Assembly: GCA_028283625.1 (NCBI GenBank) | Contig: JAPWKG010000004.1 | Coordinates: 62,001-126,000 of the forward strand | Direction of reading: 5' to 3' | From: Acidobacteriaceae bacterium | GTDB taxonomy: Bacteria > Acidobacteriota > Terriglobia > Terriglobales > Acidobacteriaceae | DNA: 64,000 nucleotides | Part shown: piece by piece, positions 32,044 through 41,250 of the stretch | How positions within the stretch are numbered: position 1 is the first letter of the stretch | How the letters are laid out: each line of letters starts with the position of its first letter | Translations under genes and position numbers: made by a program | The notes under the pieces: generated by a model | Databases searched by the model: none | Told to the model about the DNA's origin: nothing | Seen by the model: the letters and a program-made list of their open reading frames with translations, nothing else

Positions 32044-34800
32044 ATGCCAGGAAGAACTGGAATCCGAGGGATGTGGCTGTGTGTTACAGCCTTTTTGATG
32101 GTGGTATTTGCTGCGCTTCCTCTGTCTGCACAGAGCAACAGCGGTAGCATCGGTGGCACGGTAAGTGATGCTTCGCATGCCGTAATTCCCGGTGCGAACG
32201 TTACCATCCAGAACGTAGTGAGCGGGTACAAGCGCACCGTCGTTTCTGACAGCAGCGGTAGCTATCAGTTACCGAACCTGCCGTTCAATACGTATGTCGT
32301 GATTGCAACGGCTGCGGGTTTTTCCCCTACACGCCTTGAGACGAACGTGCATTCTGCGGTACCGCAGACTCTGCCGATAACGCTCTCGGTGGCCTCAAGC
32401 TCAACAACCGTAACGGTAGATGCGCCGGTCGATCTGGTTGAGAACGACGCGACGATGCATACCGACATCGACCGATCGACGATCGACCGTATGCCGATCG
32501 AAAGCTCGACGAGCGGTTTGAGCGCGATTGTTACGCAGGCGTCTCCGGGCGTTGCTGCGGACTCCAATGGCCTGATGCATGGCCTGGGGGATCATGCGGA
32601 AAACTCGTTCTCGATTGATGGTCAGCCCATTACCGATCAGCAGAGCAAGGTCTTCTCCAACCAGGTGCCTGCAGCGGCGATTCAGTCGCTGGAGGTGATC
32701 GACGGAGCTCCGCCGGCCGAGTACGGCGACAAGACTTCGCTGGTCGTAAAGGTAACAACACGCTCTGGGCAGGGGGTAACGAAGCCTACGGGCAGCGTAA
32801 ACGCGGACTACGGTTCCTTCGGCTCATCGAACGTGGGGTTCGATCTTTCCTACGGCGGCCGTAAGTGGGGCGAGTTTATCGCTGCAAGCGGACAGAATAC
32901 GGGGCGCTTTCTTGATGCTCCGGAGTTTGCTGTGATGCACGACAAGGGCAACGAAGAAAATTTCTTCGATCGCTTCGACTGGCAGTTCAACAGCAAGGAC
33001 ACCTTGCATATGAACCTTCAGTACACGCGCTCCTGGTTTCAGACACCGAACACGTTTGCGAACATTGGCGTGCTCGACCAGGACGGCAACAACGTAGGAA
33101 ATACGGATCAGCGCTCGAAGATCGGCACCATTGACTTCTCGCCGACCTGGACGCACATCATCAACAACGACGCGGTGGCAAACTTCGGCGTGTATGTGCG
33201 CCGCGATAGCTACGACTATTATCCGAGCAATGATCCGCTCGCGGATTGGATTCCGGATCAGCAGCAGGAGACGGTCGGGCAGTCTCGCTCGCTGCTCAAC
33301 ACCGGTGTGCACGCAGATGTTTCCTACGCGCGCGGCATTCACAACGCGAAGATTGGCGGCATGTATGCGCAAACGTTTTTGGACGAAAACGATCGCATCG
33401 GCGTAGTCGATCCGACATTGAACGCACCGTGTCTGGATGCGGATGGCAACCCGGTCAATCATGTAGCCGATACCACCTGCCCCGGATTGACCCAGAACCC
33501 GAACTATAACTCCGCGCTTGCCCCATATGACCTGACCCGCAAGGGAACCACGTACCTGTGGCAGGGCCATACGGATGTTAAGCAACTGGCTCTCTACGCG
33601 CAGGACCAGATCACCTGGAAGGGATGGCTGGTGAACTTCGGTATGCGTGGCGACTTCTACAACGGCATGACGATTCAGCGTCAGGCTGAGCCTCGTGCGG
33701 GTGTGAGCTATACCTTCAAAAAGACGGGAACCGTTCTGCGCGCAAGCTATGCCCGCACGCAGGAGACACCGTTCAACGAGAACCTTGTGCTTTCTTCCAC
33801 GGGTTGCGCTGATCCGGTCATCTACGGCATCTTCGAATCAATCAGTGGATGTTCCTCGCGGGGTGTGACGCCGTTCAATCCTGGATTCCGCAATGAGTTC
33901 CACGCCGGCTTCCAGCAGGCGATCGGCCGGCATCTGGTCGTGAATGGAGAGTACATCTGGAAGTACACGCATAACGCCTATGACTTCAGCGTGCTGGGAA
34001 CGACGCCGATCACCTTCCCGATCGAGTGGCATAACTCCAAGATCCCGGGCTATGCGTTGAGCGCTACGCTGATGGATCTGCACGGAGTGAGCGTTCGCTT
34101 CAACGCTTCAAGCGTGAGCGCACGCTTCTTCAATCCGCAGATCGGTGGCGTAGGTGCTGTTCCTGCAAGCACGGTGTCCTCAAGCGGATATCTTCCTTTC
34201 CGCATTGACCATGATGAGCGCTTCAACGAAACGACGAACGTTCAGTACAACATGCCTTTCCGTAAGAGCATGTGGTACTCGATGAACTGGAAGTATGACT
34301 CGGGTCTGGTTGCAGGCGCTGCGCCCTGCTACAACTCGAACTCGGATGCGAACACGGACTGCCTTGGCTTCTCACAGGATGCTAATGGCAACCCGCTTTT
34401 GCAGAACGGTCAGCCGCTGATCAATCTGAGCGGCCTGTCGTACGATCAGCAGTTTCAGGCCGGCCTGGTATGCAACGGCGTGAAGGCTACGCCGACCGCG
34501 GGCTTTGATTCCTGCGTGGCTTCAGAGTTGAAGTCCAACCTGTTGCAGATTCCCGCGGTCGGAACGGAAGATGCTGACCGCAACCCGACGCGCATTGCTC
34601 CGCGCAATCTCTTCGATATGTCTTTTGGAGATGATGACGTGGTGCACTTCGGTGAGCAGGAGCACTATAAGCTCGCCGCCCGTGTAACGGCGATCAACAT
34701 CACAGACAAGTATGCGTTGTACAACTTCCTCTCTACGTTCTCGGGTACGCACTATGTAACACCGCGAACGGTGACCGGAAGCCTGTCGCTTCGCTTCTAA
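32044..34800 (+). CDS. TonB-dependent receptor with carboxypeptidase-regulatory-like domain
   Basis: Starting at ATG 32044 (AGGAG 6 bases upstream), the 918-residue protein has a signal peptide ending PLSAQ. It then has a carboxypeptidase-D regulatory-like (CnaB-type) domain of about residues 18-105 (GSIGGTVSDASHAVIPGANV, SGSYQLPNLPFNTY). A plug follows, with FSIDGQPITDQQS and VIDGAPPAEYGDKTSLVV, and then a 22-strand-type barrel from about residue 250. It ends TGSLSLRF with the C-terminal Phe of outer-membrane barrels. Such receptors import chelated metals or oligosaccharides in an energy-dependent way. The preceding Cys/His protein hints at a metal, which is inference only. Confidence 0.9.
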   Translation: MPGRTGIRGMWLCVTAFLMVVFAALPLSAQSNSGSIGGTVSDASHAVIPGANVTIQNVVSGYKRTVVSDSSGSYQLPNLPFNTYVVIATAAGFSPTRLETNVHSAVPQTLPITLSVASSSTTVTVDAPVDLVENDATMHTDIDRSTIDRMPIESSTSGLSAIVTQASPGVAADSNGLMHGLGDHAENSFSIDGQPITDQQSKVFSNQVPAAAIQSLEVIDGAPPAEYGDKTSLVVKVTTRSGQGVTKPTGSVNADYGSFGSSNVGFDLSYGGRKWGEFIAASGQNTGRFLDAPEFAVMHDKGNEENFFDRFDWQFNSKDTLHMNLQYTRSWFQTPNTFANIGVLDQDGNNVGNTDQRSKIGTIDFSPTWTHIINNDAVANFGVYVRRDSYDYYPSNDPLADWIPDQQQETVGQSRSLLNTGVHADVSYARGIHNAKIGGMYAQTFLDENDRIGVVDPTLNAPCLDADGNPVNHVADTTCPGLTQNPNYNSALAPYDLTRKGTTYLWQGHTDVKQLALYAQDQITWKGWLVNFGMRGDFYNGMTIQRQAEPRAGVSYTFKKTGTVLRASYARTQETPFNENLVLSSTGCADPVIYGIFESISGCSSRGVTPFNPGFRNEFHAGFQQAIGRHLVVNGEYIWKYTHNAYDFSVLGTTPITFPIEWHNSKIPGYALSATLMDLHGVSVRFNASSVSARFFNPQIGGVGAVPASTVSSSGYLPFRIDHDERFNETTNVQYNMPFRKSMWYSMNWKYDSGLVAGAAPCYNSNSDANTDCLGFSQDANGNPLLQNGQPLINLSGLSYDQQFQAGLVCNGVKATPTAGFDSCVASELKSNLLQIPAVGTEDADRNPTRIAPRNLFDMSFGDDDVVHFGEQEHYKLAARVTAINITDKYALYNFLSTFSGTHYVTPRTVTGSLSLRF

Positions 34801-34815
34801 CCGCAGTCCTATTCA

Positions 34816-34854
34816 ACGCACGAAACCCCGCTCCAGTGGCGGGGTTTCGTGCGT
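34816..34854. terminator. Terminator after TonB receptor gene
   Basis: Arms of 16 bases at 34816-34831 and 34839-34854 (core GAAACCCCGC / GCGGGGTTTC) pair around a 7-base loop. It lies between two converging genes and can serve both. Confidence 0.85.
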
Positions 34855-34860
34855 CTATAC

Positions 34861-36075
34861 TCAACGCGAAATTTTCTCGTAGACGTCCTGCGGTACAAGC
34901 GGTGTGCCCAATCCAGAGCCCAGTACGAGCGAGCCTTGCGCGAGCGTATGCAGGTCTTCGGCAGAGGTGGAGACCATCTGCCAGCAATACGTATCGCCCG
35001 CGAGGTTGGCGCACACATCCAGCGTGTGGAGCGTGTGATCCTTCGAGGTCAGTCGTCCACCCAATGCAAGAAACGCAACGCCCTGCGCGCTGAATGGGAT
35101 GGTTCTGGAGGTTTTGAGCTTGCTCCCTTTGCTGATGCCTTTTACCAGACCTTTGGCGATCTGTTCTGTGTGTTTCTCATCGTTATGAGAGCCGTTGCAG
35201 CTGAGGTCAAAATCAATGATCGAGAGGTTGGATCGTTCGTCCTCTTCAAAGGCGTAAGCAGCGAGCTTGATCTTGGTGCAAGCGACTAACGCTTTTGCCT
35301 TGCCTCTGAGCGTTGCGGATTGTTGGGTGAGCGTATCGTCGGCAAGCTGCTGCGCATCGGCATAGGTGCCGGGATAGAGAAACTCCACGTGCTTACTGTC
35401 ATCGTGGAAGGTGTTCGTGGGGAGCAGGGCGAGCTTGCTTTCTTCTTCCGGCACAACGGGCATAGGTGGCAGCTGATCGATGTGTACGGTCAGTGCTGCA
35501 AGCCTGCGTGCTCTGCTGATGGTGTTCTCGGTGAATTGCCAGCAGAGAACATCCTTGTGGATGCGGTTGCAGGATAGTTCGGAGAACAGGATGCCCTTGC
35601 TCTCCCGGGAGTACACCGTTCCCGTGAGGACTGCGGCCGGCAGGGTTCCCATCTCGTAATCGAGCGGAGAGCTAAGGTGTTCCTTCCCTTGGGCGTGCAG
35701 CGTGCTTTGCAGCACCTTCAGTGCCATCGACCGGAGTTTGTCCCGGCCGACCGGTTGATCGAGGCAGTCGCCGTTATAGTGCCACAGCAGAACGCCGCTG
35801 ACGCCCTGGCTGGCGTAGGCGATCAACGGGATTGTGACGCACGGCTTACCGCTGGGAGATCTGTGGGTGAACTTTGTCTCGGCTTTCTTTGCGTCTTCAG
35901 AATGTACGGCAAGCTCCGCCGGAAGATCGAGTCGGATACCAAGGTCGGGCAGGGCAACAGCGGTGGAGGAAGGTGTTGTCGAAGAGGCTGTGGCGGTTTG
36001 TGCGAGCCCGGCCGAGGCGCACAGCAGCAGGCACAAGCCGACGAGCCGAAGAGAGCTGAGAGAGAAAACAGTCAT
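34861..36075 (-). CDS. Secreted hypothetical protein with internal duplication
   Basis: I start at ATG 36075 (MTVFSLSSLRLVGLCLLLC), which begins a signal peptide ending GLAQ, and reject the TTG at 36099; the product is 404 residues. Two halves look alike. LTGTVYSRESKGILFSELSC... ending VLCWQF in the first matches LALGGRLTSKDHTLHTLDVC... ending TYCWQM in the second. In each, two Cys about 10 residues apart precede Trp-Gln, and each half probably has its own disulfide. I know no family for it. The 110-base gap above it holds a divergent promoter region shared with the exported cupin. Confidence 0.72.
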   Translation of the reverse strand: MTVFSLSSLRLVGLCLLLCASAGLAQTATASSTTPSSTAVALPDLGIRLDLPAELAVHSEDAKKAETKFTHRSPSGKPCVTIPLIAYASQGVSGVLLWHYNGDCLDQPVGRDKLRSMALKVLQSTLHAQGKEHLSSPLDYEMGTLPAAVLTGTVYSRESKGILFSELSCNRIHKDVLCWQFTENTISRARRLAALTVHIDQLPPMPVVPEEESKLALLPTNTFHDDSKHVEFLYPGTYADAQQLADDTLTQQSATLRGKAKALVACTKIKLAAYAFEEDERSNLSIIDFDLSCNGSHNDEKHTEQIAKGLVKGISKGSKLKTSRTIPFSAQGVAFLALGGRLTSKDHTLHTLDVCANLAGDTYCWQMVSTSAEDLHTLAQGSLVLGSGLGTPLVPQDVYEKISR

Positions 36076-36185
36076 CGCTGGATAAATGCTTCGTGGCAAA
36101 GAGTTTGATTCGGTTTCATGCTACACCGCCCCATCTGTAGCTTCCTGCCGTGGATCGGCCGCGGCGGTGCTACTCTCAGGGGGAT

Positions 36186-36836
36186 ATGTTGTTCCTTGGA
36201 CGAGTGGCCGCCCTATTGATGGCGATGACAATAACGCTTCACGCACAGGCTCCGCAGAAGAGCGGGGAGACTGCTGCAACAAATTCTGTGGCGGTAAAGC
36301 CAAAGATCAAGCTGGACTCCGACGACCGCGCTGAGCAGATTATTGAAGCGCTGGATATGAAGGTGCTCGTTGGAGAGAGTGGCTACCTGGGTATTTACGG
36401 GCGTACGCCGCTGGAAATTACGCTGAACCACCGTTCCCTTGCCGTGCAGAATCAGGTGTACTACCTGCTCACGCGCGACCGGCCGATGAACTACCTGCAT
36501 TGGCTGGAACCTGCCGATACGCAGGTCCTCATCGAGGGCGGACCGGTGGATTACTACATCTTCCACCCGGACGGTTCCGTGGAGATGCGAACACTCGGGA
36601 TGAACTTCGGCTCCGGACAGGAGCCCATGGTTGCCGTGCCGCCAGGGTGCTGGAAGGCTTTAGTGCTGCATCCGGAGGCGCGTTATGCCTTGATGGCCAA
36701 CGTGCTTTCTCCGGAGTTCACAACCGACCGTGTACGCATCGGTGCCGGGCAGGACTGGATCGCGCGTTATGCGGGCAAGGCTTCCTGGGCCACGCCCGAG
36801 CGATTACGTGAGTTTATTGGGCCGAACTGGAGATAA
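36186..36836 (+). CDS. Exported DUF985-like cupin protein
   Basis: ATG 36186 follows AGGGGG directly and starts a signal peptide (MLFLGRVAALLMAMTITLHAQA), giving 216 residues; the GTG at 36150 is rejected. The mature part aligns with DUF985 cupins: AEQIIEALDMK, GIYGRTPLEI, VDYYIFHPDGSVEM, VAVPPGCWKALVLHP and NVLSPEF. Compared with the cytoplasmic paralogue at 6547-7062, the EIFHHYLG metal-ligand stretch is replaced by TQVLIEGG, so the histidines are lost. It may be a non-metal, ligand-binding or structural relative. It converges with cysS, 7 bases between stops. Confidence 0.75.
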   Translation: MLFLGRVAALLMAMTITLHAQAPQKSGETAATNSVAVKPKIKLDSDDRAEQIIEALDMKVLVGESGYLGIYGRTPLEITLNHRSLAVQNQVYYLLTRDRPMNYLHWLEPADTQVLIEGGPVDYYIFHPDGSVEMRTLGMNFGSGQEPMVAVPPGCWKALVLHPEARYALMANVLSPEFTTDRVRIGAGQDWIARYAGKASWATPERLREFIGPNWR

Positions 36837-36843
36837 GGCCGGC

Positions 36844-38346
36844 TTACTTGCGCTTCCAGCGCACACCGTCTTTGGAGTCTTCCAGCAGAATCCCTTTTTC
36901 GAGTAGCTCGTTGCGAATCGCATCGGCGCGTGCAAAGTTGCGTTGCTTCTTGGCCTGCGTACGCTCTGCGATCAGTGCATCGATGTCGGCATCGGTCAGC
37001 GAGCCCGCGCCGTACTGGGCAAGCACCTCGGGCGATGCCTCTGCGAGACGGCCTTCTGCCTCGGCCCAGGCCAGCGCCGCCTTGGTCAGCTCGGCGTCCT
37101 TGTCTTCCAAAACCGCGAAGATGGAGTCGAACTTCGTCAGCAGAGCCAGCGTTGCATCGGCTTCGACGCGCGTCAGGCGGGCTTGATCGGCCGCGGCGTT
37201 GACCGTGCGGAGCACGTCAAAGATGGCGGCGCGAGCTTCGGCGGTGTTCAGATCATTGGCAAGAGCGGCAAGGAAGGCTGCTTCTCCAGCGGCGATCGCC
37301 TCTGCGACGGTGTTCTCCGCCGACGCGCTCTCCTGCCAGGTTCCCTTGGCGATTCGCTGATGGAACGTGCGCAGGCGCTCAATCGCGTTCGTGGATTCGG
37401 TAAGCCCGTCAAAGGTGAAGTTGAGCTGATGGCGGTACGGCACCGAAAGCAGTAGGAAGCGGATCGCTGCGGCGCGGTATCCCTTCAGCAGCAGATCGCG
37501 CAGGGTGTAGAAGTTGCCCTCGCTCTTGGACATTTTGCGGCCTTCTACCAGGAGAAAGCGCACATGGAACCAGTGGCGGGCAAATGGCTTGTGCGAGGCG
37601 CACTCGCTTTGGGCAATCTCGTTTTCGTGGTGCGGGAACATCAGGTCTTCGCCGCCCGCGTGCAAGTCGAAACTGTCGCCGAGAAACTTCATCGCCATTG
37701 CCGAGCACTCGATGTGCCAGCCGGGGCGGCCTTCGCCGAGCGAGGTCTGCCAGCTGGTTTCGCCTGGCTTGACGGCCTTCCAGAGCGCGAAGTCGCGTGC
37801 CGCGTCCTTGTCGTACTCGTCTACGTCAACGCGAGCGCCGTCTTCAATGCCTTCGAAATCTTTCTTGGAAAGCTTGCCGTACTCCGGGAATTTTGCGATG
37901 CGGAAGTACCAGGAGCCATCGGGGCCTTTGTAGGCGATGTCTTCGCTGGCCAGCTTTTCAATCAGCGCCACCATGTCCGGAATATTTTCCGTAGCGCGGG
38001 CAATCGCCTCGGGACGCTCGACGCCCAGCGAGGTCATGTCTTCAAAGAAGGCATCTTCAAACTTGCGGGAGAACTCCGCGATGGAGAGCCCGGCAGCCGA
38101 AGCATTGCGAATGATCTTGTCGTCAACGTCGGTGACGTTCATGACGTGTTTTACGGCGAAATCATTCAGCTTCAGCACGCGCCGCAGCACGTCCACATGC
38201 AGGAACGTGCGGAAGTTGCCGATGTGGCCATAGTCGTACACGGTTGGGCCACAACAATAAAAACGGAATGTCTGGCCATCGGCGGCAAAAAGCGGCTCGA
38301 TTTTGCCGGAAAGAGTGTTGAACAGTTCGAGAGCTGGCAAGGTCAA
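36844..38346 (-). CDS. cysS: Cysteinyl-tRNA synthetase
   Basis: The 500-residue class I synthetase joins cysteine to tRNA-Cys. It shows the HIGH motif as YDYGHIGNFRTF, KMSKSEGNFYTL as the KMSKS loop, zinc ligands beginning with CCGPTVYDYG and continuing with GWHIECSAM and GGEDLMFPHHENE, and the helical anticodon-binding C-terminus. The start appears to be TTG 38346 (TTGACCTTGCCA), since no ATG or GTG is in frame near the conserved N-terminus LELFNTL. It follows tsaD on the same strand after 90 bases, probably in one transcript. Confidence 0.96.
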   Translation of the reverse strand: MTLPALELFNTLSGKIEPLFAADGQTFRFYCCGPTVYDYGHIGNFRTFLHVDVLRRVLKLNDFAVKHVMNVTDVDDKIIRNASAAGLSIAEFSRKFEDAFFEDMTSLGVERPEAIARATENIPDMVALIEKLASEDIAYKGPDGSWYFRIAKFPEYGKLSKKDFEGIEDGARVDVDEYDKDAARDFALWKAVKPGETSWQTSLGEGRPGWHIECSAMAMKFLGDSFDLHAGGEDLMFPHHENEIAQSECASHKPFARHWFHVRFLLVEGRKMSKSEGNFYTLRDLLLKGYRAAAIRFLLLSVPYRHQLNFTFDGLTESTNAIERLRTFHQRIAKGTWQESASAENTVAEAIAAGEAAFLAALANDLNTAEARAAIFDVLRTVNAAADQARLTRVEADATLALLTKFDSIFAVLEDKDAELTKAALAWAEAEGRLAEASPEVLAQYGAGSLTDADIDALIAERTQAKKQRNFARADAIRNELLEKGILLEDSKDGVRWKRK

Positions 38347-38436
38347 AAATCTTTCGCTGCGTGGTTCGCTGCTGCGTTTATTGTATCGGCTGCGGCGGAA
38401 GAGGGAAGCCGCGGTGGAGGGCTAAGATGTGCTGGC

Positions 38437-39609
38437 TCAGCCTAATCGTAGTTGTGGGGTCGGCTCCAGGGTCTCCGGCGCAAAGCTCCGGGTCAGCAGC
38501 TTGGGCCAGGCGGCGGCGGCGATCATGGCGGCGTTATCGGTCGAAAGAGCGATCTGGGGGAAGGCGATCGGCAGTTTTGCCTTGTCTGCGGCCTCGGTCA
38601 AGCGCGTGCGTAGCTCGCGATTGGCGGCGACTCCGCCCGAAACAACGATGGCCTGTGCGCCGAAGTGAGCGGCGGCGGCGAGCGTGTTGCGCGTCAGGTT
38701 GCCGGTAACCGAGTGTTGAAAGCTGGCAATCAGGTCCAGCGTTTGCGTGTCGAACGTTGCCAGCACGGCGGCAAAGGCTTCCGCGTCGGAGGGTTTTGCG
38801 GTCAGCAGGCCGCGCGCGCGCAGGCTTTGTTCGCGTTCGGCGATACGCGAACCCATGTGATGGACCTCGGTATACCGGCGCACCGCCGTTTTAATGCCGG
38901 AGAAGCTGAAGTCGAAGCGCTGTTCCTGCTCCACGCCCGCCAGCTTGGGAGCAATCTTGCCTGTGACCTTCTGCTTGATTTGAGCGAAGGCGAAGGGCAC
39001 CGCGCGTGGATCGCCGTGTGAGGCGAGCGCGTCCATCCAGGGGCCGCCCGGGTAGGGCAGGCCGAGCAGTTTGGCAGCCTTATCGTAGGCTTCGCCTGCG
39101 GCGTCGTCCACGGTGCGGCCTACATTGCGGTATCGCCAAACGCCGTTCTGGTTCTCTGCCAGATACAGATGCGTATGGCCGCCGGAGACAACAAGTGCCA
39201 GCAGGGGCGAGGCTTCAGCAAACTGCGCTCCTGCTTCCATCAGCACGGCGTGGATGTGGCCTTCCAGGTGGTTGACGGCAATCAACGGAAGCTGACGCGC
39301 CCAGGCCAGAGTTTTGGCAAAGGTGATGCCGACGAGCAGGGCACCTGCCAGGCCGGGGCCTTCGGTAACGGCGACTGCGTCGAGCTGGTCATACGTTACC
39401 CCGGCACGTTGCATGGCTTCTCGCACCACCGGCAGGATCGCGCGCAGGTGCTCGCGACTGGCCAGCTCCGGCACCACACCTCCGTAGTTCACGTGAACGA
39501 GCTGCGAGGCGACAACGTTGGAGAGAACGCCGGTACCGGCGCGCACCACTGCCGCGCTGGTTTCGTCGCAGGAGCTTTCAATACCGAGGATGAGTTTCTC
39601 TGAGGCCAC
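38437..39609 (-). CDS. tsaD: tRNA N6-adenosine threonylcarbamoyltransferase
   Basis: TsaD transfers the threonylcarbamoyl group from TC-AMP to A37 of ANN-decoding tRNAs, working with TsaB, TsaE and TsaC. The protein has the ASKHA start LILGIESSCDETSAAVV, the metal-ligand motif NHLEGHIHAV, LALVVSGGHTHL, FDFSFSGIKTAV and the late AIVVSGGVAANREL. I choose GTG 39609 because the conserved motif begins right after it; the frame continues to 39930 but that stretch overlaps cca and is not protein-like. The product is then 390 residues, about 40 longer than usual at the C-terminus. cysS lies downstream. Confidence 0.95.
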   Translation of the reverse strand: MASEKLILGIESSCDETSAAVVRAGTGVLSNVVASQLVHVNYGGVVPELASREHLRAILPVVREAMQRAGVTYDQLDAVAVTEGPGLAGALLVGITFAKTLAWARQLPLIAVNHLEGHIHAVLMEAGAQFAEASPLLALVVSGGHTHLYLAENQNGVWRYRNVGRTVDDAAGEAYDKAAKLLGLPYPGGPWMDALASHGDPRAVPFAFAQIKQKVTGKIAPKLAGVEQEQRFDFSFSGIKTAVRRYTEVHHMGSRIAEREQSLRARGLLTAKPSDAEAFAAVLATFDTQTLDLIASFQHSVTGNLTRNTLAAAAHFGAQAIVVSGGVAANRELRTRLTEAADKAKLPIAFPQIALSTDNAAMIAAAAWPKLLTRSFAPETLEPTPQLRLG

Positions 39610-39662
39610 CTGATCTATCGTAGCGGTTGCAGGCGTCTGAAGACAGAAGAGGGGGAAGAGGG

Positions 39663-41078
39663 ATGTTCCGCGTCGAAAATACGGGATACCGGGCGGCGCT
39701 GGAAGTCGTGCAGCGGCTGCATCGGGCTGGTTTTCAGGCAGTGCTGGCCGGCGGTTGCGTGCGCGATCTTCTTCTGGGAGTCGCCGCCAAAGACTGGGAT
39801 GTGGCCACCAGTGCGCTGCCCGGACAGGTGCAGGCATTGTTTGCGAACAGCCAGGCCATCGGAGCGCACTTTGGCGTGATTCAGGTCGTTGCGGAGGTGG
39901 AGGGCGAGCGCGTGTCCACGGAGGTGGCAACGTTTCGTCAGGATGGCAGCTATAGCGACGGCCGCCGACCGGATGCGGTGCAGTACTCCACCAGCGCGCA
40001 GGAAGATGTTGCTCGCCGTGACTTTACGCTCAACGGGCTGTTGCTCGATATCGCGCCGTTTGAGGCCGGTCAGCGGCTTGAGGCCTGCGTGCTCGACTAC
40101 TGTGGCGGAGTTGCCGACCTTCGCGCAGGCGTTGTGCGGGCGATCGGGGACCCCTCACGGCGGTTTGCCGAAGACAAGCTGCGCTTGCTGCGTGCTGTGC
40201 GATTTGCTGCGCGTTTCGACTTCCGGATTGAATCTGCAACCTTTGCCGCCATGCAGCAGGCCGCTGCGAGTATCGATGCGGTTTCAAGCGAACGGGTACG
40301 CGAAGAGCTGACGCGGATTCTTACGCAGGGCAACGCGCGGCGCGGCTTCGAACTGCTGGAGTCTTCCGGGTTGTTGCGGCATGTGCTGCCGGAGGTGGCT
40401 GCACTGCGCGGTGTCGCGCAGCCGCCACAGTTCCACCCGGAAGGAGATGTGTGGACACATACCCTGATGCTGCTTGAGCATCTTCCTGCCGGAGCAAGCG
40501 CTACGCTGGCCTGGGGAATGCTGCTGCATGATGTCGGTAAGCCCCTTACCTTTACGCCTGCCGACCCGCGGAAACCGGGCGACCGGATCCGCTTCAACGG
40601 CCATGCGGAGCGCGGGGTCGAGCTTGCCCGTGCAATCTGTAACCGGTTGAAGTTCTCCAACGAAGACAAGGAGCAGGTGCTTGCCCTGATCGCGCATCAC
40701 ATGCAGTTTGCGGATGTGCCGCGTATGAAGCAGTCCACGTTGAAGCGCTTTTTACGCCTGCCTCACTTTGAGGAGCATCTGGCGCTACATTACGCGGATG
40801 TGCGCAGCTCCAACGGGATGCTCGGCGCCTATGAGTACGCGCGGCAACACTTTGAGCAGATGGGGAAGGATGAGGTGCGGCCGCCGCTGCTGCTGACAGG
40901 ATCCGATCTGATCGCAGCCGGATATCGCCCCGGGTCGGAGTTTCGCTTCATGCTCGAAGCCGCGGAAGACGCGCAGCTGGAAGGCCGCGTGCACTCTACA
41001 GAAGAGGCGCTGGCGTTGGTGAAGAAGCGCTTCGGCGACGCTAAACGCGCCGTGTCGCAAAGTAAGACAACCGCTTAG
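39663..41078 (+). CDS. cca: CCA tRNA nucleotidyltransferase with HD domain
   Basis: ATG 39663 (MFRVENTGY), after an AAGAGGG-type site, gives 471 residues; the earlier in-frame start at 39627 is less likely. Residues about 20-160 are the class II nucleotidyltransferase head with LAGGCVRDLLLG, KDWDVATSA (the DxD acid pair) and ARRDFTLNGLLLD. The RNA-binding helices RLLRAVRFAARFDF follow. A C-terminal HD domain (about 260-400) carries HTLMLLEHL, MLLHDVGKP and HAERGVE. It adds or repairs the 3'-CCA of tRNAs, and the HD domain suggests phosphohydrolase activity as in E. coli Cca. It is divergent from tsaD by 53 bases. Confidence 0.94.
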   Translation: MFRVENTGYRAALEVVQRLHRAGFQAVLAGGCVRDLLLGVAAKDWDVATSALPGQVQALFANSQAIGAHFGVIQVVAEVEGERVSTEVATFRQDGSYSDGRRPDAVQYSTSAQEDVARRDFTLNGLLLDIAPFEAGQRLEACVLDYCGGVADLRAGVVRAIGDPSRRFAEDKLRLLRAVRFAARFDFRIESATFAAMQQAAASIDAVSSERVREELTRILTQGNARRGFELLESSGLLRHVLPEVAALRGVAQPPQFHPEGDVWTHTLMLLEHLPAGASATLAWGMLLHDVGKPLTFTPADPRKPGDRIRFNGHAERGVELARAICNRLKFSNEDKEQVLALIAHHMQFADVPRMKQSTLKRFLRLPHFEEHLALHYADVRSSNGMLGAYEYARQHFEQMGKDEVRPPLLLTGSDLIAAGYRPGSEFRFMLEAAEDAQLEGRVHSTEEALALVKKRFGDAKRAVSQSKTTA

Positions 41079-41113
41079 CGCACAGATGTTTGGAGTAGGT
41101 GTGAGAAAGCCTG

Positions 41114-41123
41114 GGAGCGCTCC
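41114..41123. promoter_or_regulatory. Palindrome in the formate dehydrogenase leader
   Basis: GGAGCGCTCC is a perfect 10-base palindrome in the 172-base gap before the formate dehydrogenase gene. GCACAGA (near 41080) and TCTGTGC (near 41125) flank it as a longer inverted repeat. It may be an operator or part of a structured leader; no molybdopterin riboswitch pattern is recognised. Confidence 0.3.
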
Positions 41124-41250
41124 TCTGTGCTGTGCTAACGTCTTCGCAGAAGTGGTCGCTAGCCCGTTGGCGCAGCCCTGTGCCGTCAGCGAGAGTTTGT
41201 TCCTTGCGCGGACCCCCTTGGTTCGCTCCACGAGCATCTGAAGGATAGGT

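Noticed and set aside
39610-39930. N-terminal extension of tsaD
   Set aside because: It overlaps the divergent cca gene and is Pro/Arg-rich noise; the conserved motif starts at GTG 39609.
41079-41250. Molybdenum-cofactor riboswitch before fdhA
   Set aside because: The conserved core of that RNA is not recognisable; only simple inverted repeats are seen.
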